The notes below the pieces were generated by a model. It worked only from the letters and a program-made list of their open reading frames with translations. It was not told where the DNA came from and searched no databases. A program made the position numbers and the translations under genes. Shown piece after piece: positions 62,255 to 64,000 of a stretch of 64,000 bases of DNA (its first letter is position 1; the number at the start of each line of letters is the position of its first letter). Source of the DNA: Seison nebaliae (taxonomy: Eukaryota > Rotifera > Pararotatoria > Seisonacea > Seisonidae); the NCBI GenBank assembly GCA_023231475.1, contig JALJEE010001081.1, forward strand, positions 62,001 through 126,000. The letters run 5' to 3'.

Positions 62255-64000
62255 ATGATTCAAAATTACCATGGTGACGATTTTTTTTATGAATCTAAAT
62301 TCTCCAAAAAGAAATCAAATATGGATCCAAATGACAAAGTGGATTTGTCGACAGTGTTGGAGGAGGATGAACCAGACAGTTCCATGGAGAATGAGGAGAA
62401 ATTCTGTGAGGGAATTTTGAAAATTTCACAACGAAGTTTGAAAGAAACTGAAATTCATTTGTCAAGTCATTCGTTCGATTGTGGCGATGGATTTCATGAG
62501 AGGAAAGAAGATGATGAGAATTATCGATTATCAAATGAAGTGAATAATATGGAATTGGAAGAGATGGATGAAGAATTTGATAAAATGAATATGTCCATCG
62601 AATTAGATGAAGAGGAAAAGAAGATTTATGAATTGTTACGAATGGAACATGATGCAACAATTCAAAGAATTAATCGTTTGTGTGAAAATGAAATCGAAGA
62701 GAGTTTTAATGGGAAAAAGAATAAAGAGGAAAATGAGAAAGTTCTCAATAATAATTTGAATGATCTGGAATTCGATAAGGAGAATCGAACGAACAAAATC
62801 ATCGAATCTATCGATATTGAGAAAGATGAGAGAATGAAAGAATTGGAAAATGAAACAAAGAATTTATTAGATTGTTTAAATAAACAAGCAATTGAACAAT
62901 CTGAAAAGGAGAAGAATATTGAAATGATGGAAGAGAATTTGAAAGCGATCAATTCTAATCAGATGAATGCGGAAGTGAAACAGAAGAGCCTCGAGGCCCA
63001 ATTGGATAGTGTGAAGCAAATCCTTAAAATGGAAATGAAAAAGCAAAAGAAAAGTGAAAATGTCAAAGTGAAAAATTTAGAGGAGAATTTAAATCGAGTT
63101 ATTCATAGTCATCGATCTAGTCCCAAAAGTAATCGATCCATCGATCAACTACCACCAATCCGAAAATCCATCGACATATCTCGAGAACTCTCCAAAATCT
63201 CTTCCTCCTCTGATAATAACACCATCGACGATAATATTCGAAAGACAAATCAAAATTTATCCACCCAAAACACTTTCAACACTGTCTACGAACACCAACA
63301 ACAACAACAATCGAGTGTTAATACTTCCAGTGATGGAATCGTAAAATTAATAAAGACAATTGAAATAGCGAAATTGGGAGAAAAGAGATTGATTAAATCA
63401 GCAAATTTCGATCCGGAAAGTTTCGTCACTGTCTCCGATCAACGACCAAATACGGTCGGTGATTTGGTTATAAAAAAAAATTTGAAAAAGAAAACCGAAG
63501 GATTTGATGTCAATCGAGAAATATATTCCAAACAAAAACAAGTCGCCTCTTCCGACACAGCGAACGATATGACTTTATTCTTAGATTATGGTGAGGAGGA
63601 TGATGAAGAAGACGATGATGATGACATAACAAACGATAGAAAATTGACGACTTTATCCATCAGTCGATTTTCGGAAGATCGATTGAGTAGTCGAATTCTC
63701 TCTTCATCGAACCAACAGAAAACCGTCAAATTTTCTTCTTCACCATCACGAACTAATGAGGATGATAAACAGATTTCTTATTATACTCAATTTATTAAAT
63801 CGATTAATAAATGGAAATCCGAACAAGAGATCAATGAAAAGATTCAATTGAATTTAGACAAACAACTCTTCAAATTGAAAGAAGCGAATGAATATCTTTT
63901 TAAAATGGACGAACTAAATGAAATGAACATACCAATCGAACAACATCAAGAAGAAAATTCAAATATATGGAACGAAGAAGATTTTTGGATAGTGAACGAG
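62255..64000 (+). CDS. acidic coiled-coil protein, N-terminal part (runs off the window)
   Basis: The frame stays open from an ATG at 62255 (MIQNYHGDDFFYESKF) to the window end, 582 codons, with no stop and no need for an intron. The product is very rich in Glu, Lys, Asn and Ser. Residues ~85-270 form a long heptad-like coiled coil (for example NEVNNMELEEMDEEFDKMNM, then EKNIEMMEENLKAINSNQ). A Ser-rich linker (with SPKSNRSIDQLPPIRKS and HQQQQQ) follows, then an acidic stretch (EEDDEEDDDDD), then a second helical part near the end. There is no signal peptide or catalytic motif. Layout resembles centrosomal or ciliary scaffold proteins such as CEP162-type proteins, but I cannot name the family. 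An alternative start is Met at 62321. Confidence 0.65.
   Translation, partial: MIQNYHGDDFFYESKFSKKKSNMDPNDKVDLSTVLEEDEPDSSMENEEKFCEGILKISQRSLKETEIHLSSHSFDCGDGFHERKEDDENYRLSNEVNNMELEEMDEEFDKMNMSIELDEEEKKIYELLRMEHDATIQRINRLCENEIEESFNGKKNKEENEKVLNNNLNDLEFDKENRTNKIIESIDIEKDERMKELENETKNLLDCLNKQAIEQSEKEKNIEMMEENLKAINSNQMNAEVKQKSLEAQLDSVKQILKMEMKKQKKSENVKVKNLEENLNRVIHSHRSSPKSNRSIDQLPPIRKSIDISRELSKISSSSDNNTIDDNIRKTNQNLSTQNTFNTVYEHQQQQQSSVNTSSDGIVKLIKTIEIAKLGEKRLIKSANFDPESFVTVSDQRPNTVGDLVIKKNLKKKTEGFDVNREIYSKQKQVASSDTANDMTLFLDYGEEDDEEDDDDDITNDRKLTTLSISRFSEDRLSSRILSSSNQQKTVKFSSSPSRTNEDDKQISYYTQFIKSINKWKSEQEINEKIQLNLDKQLFKLKEANEYLFKMDELNEMNIPIEQHQEENSNIWNEEDFWIVNE

Overview
This is a eukaryotic, AT-rich animal genome window. 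Genes are interrupted by very short spliceosomal introns (mostly 42-60 bp), have AATAAA poly(A) signals, and encode animal-specific families: a Cys-loop ion channel, RasGRF, Fasciclin-1, Ly6/uPAR proteins, and a SUEL-lectin/CUB receptor. The GPI-anchored four-domain fasciclin and the overall gene content suggest an arthropod-like ecdysozoan, perhaps a small-genome mite, but the lineage is inference.

Layout. 1-417: end of a ligand-gated ion channel gene (+). 716-6983: NBAS, an ER-Golgi tether/NMD protein (+). 7104-7601: small unrecognised gene (-). 7894-8436: adrenodoxin-type ferredoxin FDX1 (-), divergent from 8610-10136 Notchless NLE1 (+). 12719-17769: transmembrane SUEL-lectin + CUB protein (+). 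18594-21317: unrecognised low-complexity, probably nuclear protein (-). 21.3-43.0 kb: a large stretch with no recognisable gene, holding microsatellites and one element with 40-bp terminal inverted repeats. 42964-48910: 24-exon RasGRF (-). 51360-54140: Fasciclin-1-like GPI-anchored protein (-). 54.1-59.1 kb: empty. 59075-59512: secreted PAN/apple-like protein (+). 59669-60110 and 60577-61104: two Ly6 proteins, head to head. 61203-62151: HDDC2 5'-deoxynucleotidase (-), divergent from 62255-64000: coiled-coil protein running off the window (+).

The genes do not form one pathway. Housekeeping genes (NBAS, FDX1, NLE1, HDDC2) sit in compact, intron-poor, closely spaced clusters with short shared promoters. 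Surface and signalling genes (channel, SUEL/CUB, RasGRF, Fas1, Ly6 pair) are spread among long non-coding stretches.

The most unusual signal is in the introns. I placed 43 introns by reading frame and protein similarity; 41 begin with GTT instead of the usual GTA/GTG (GTRAG) donor, and the preceding exon base is most often A rather than G. This points to an altered 5' splice-site consensus in this organism.
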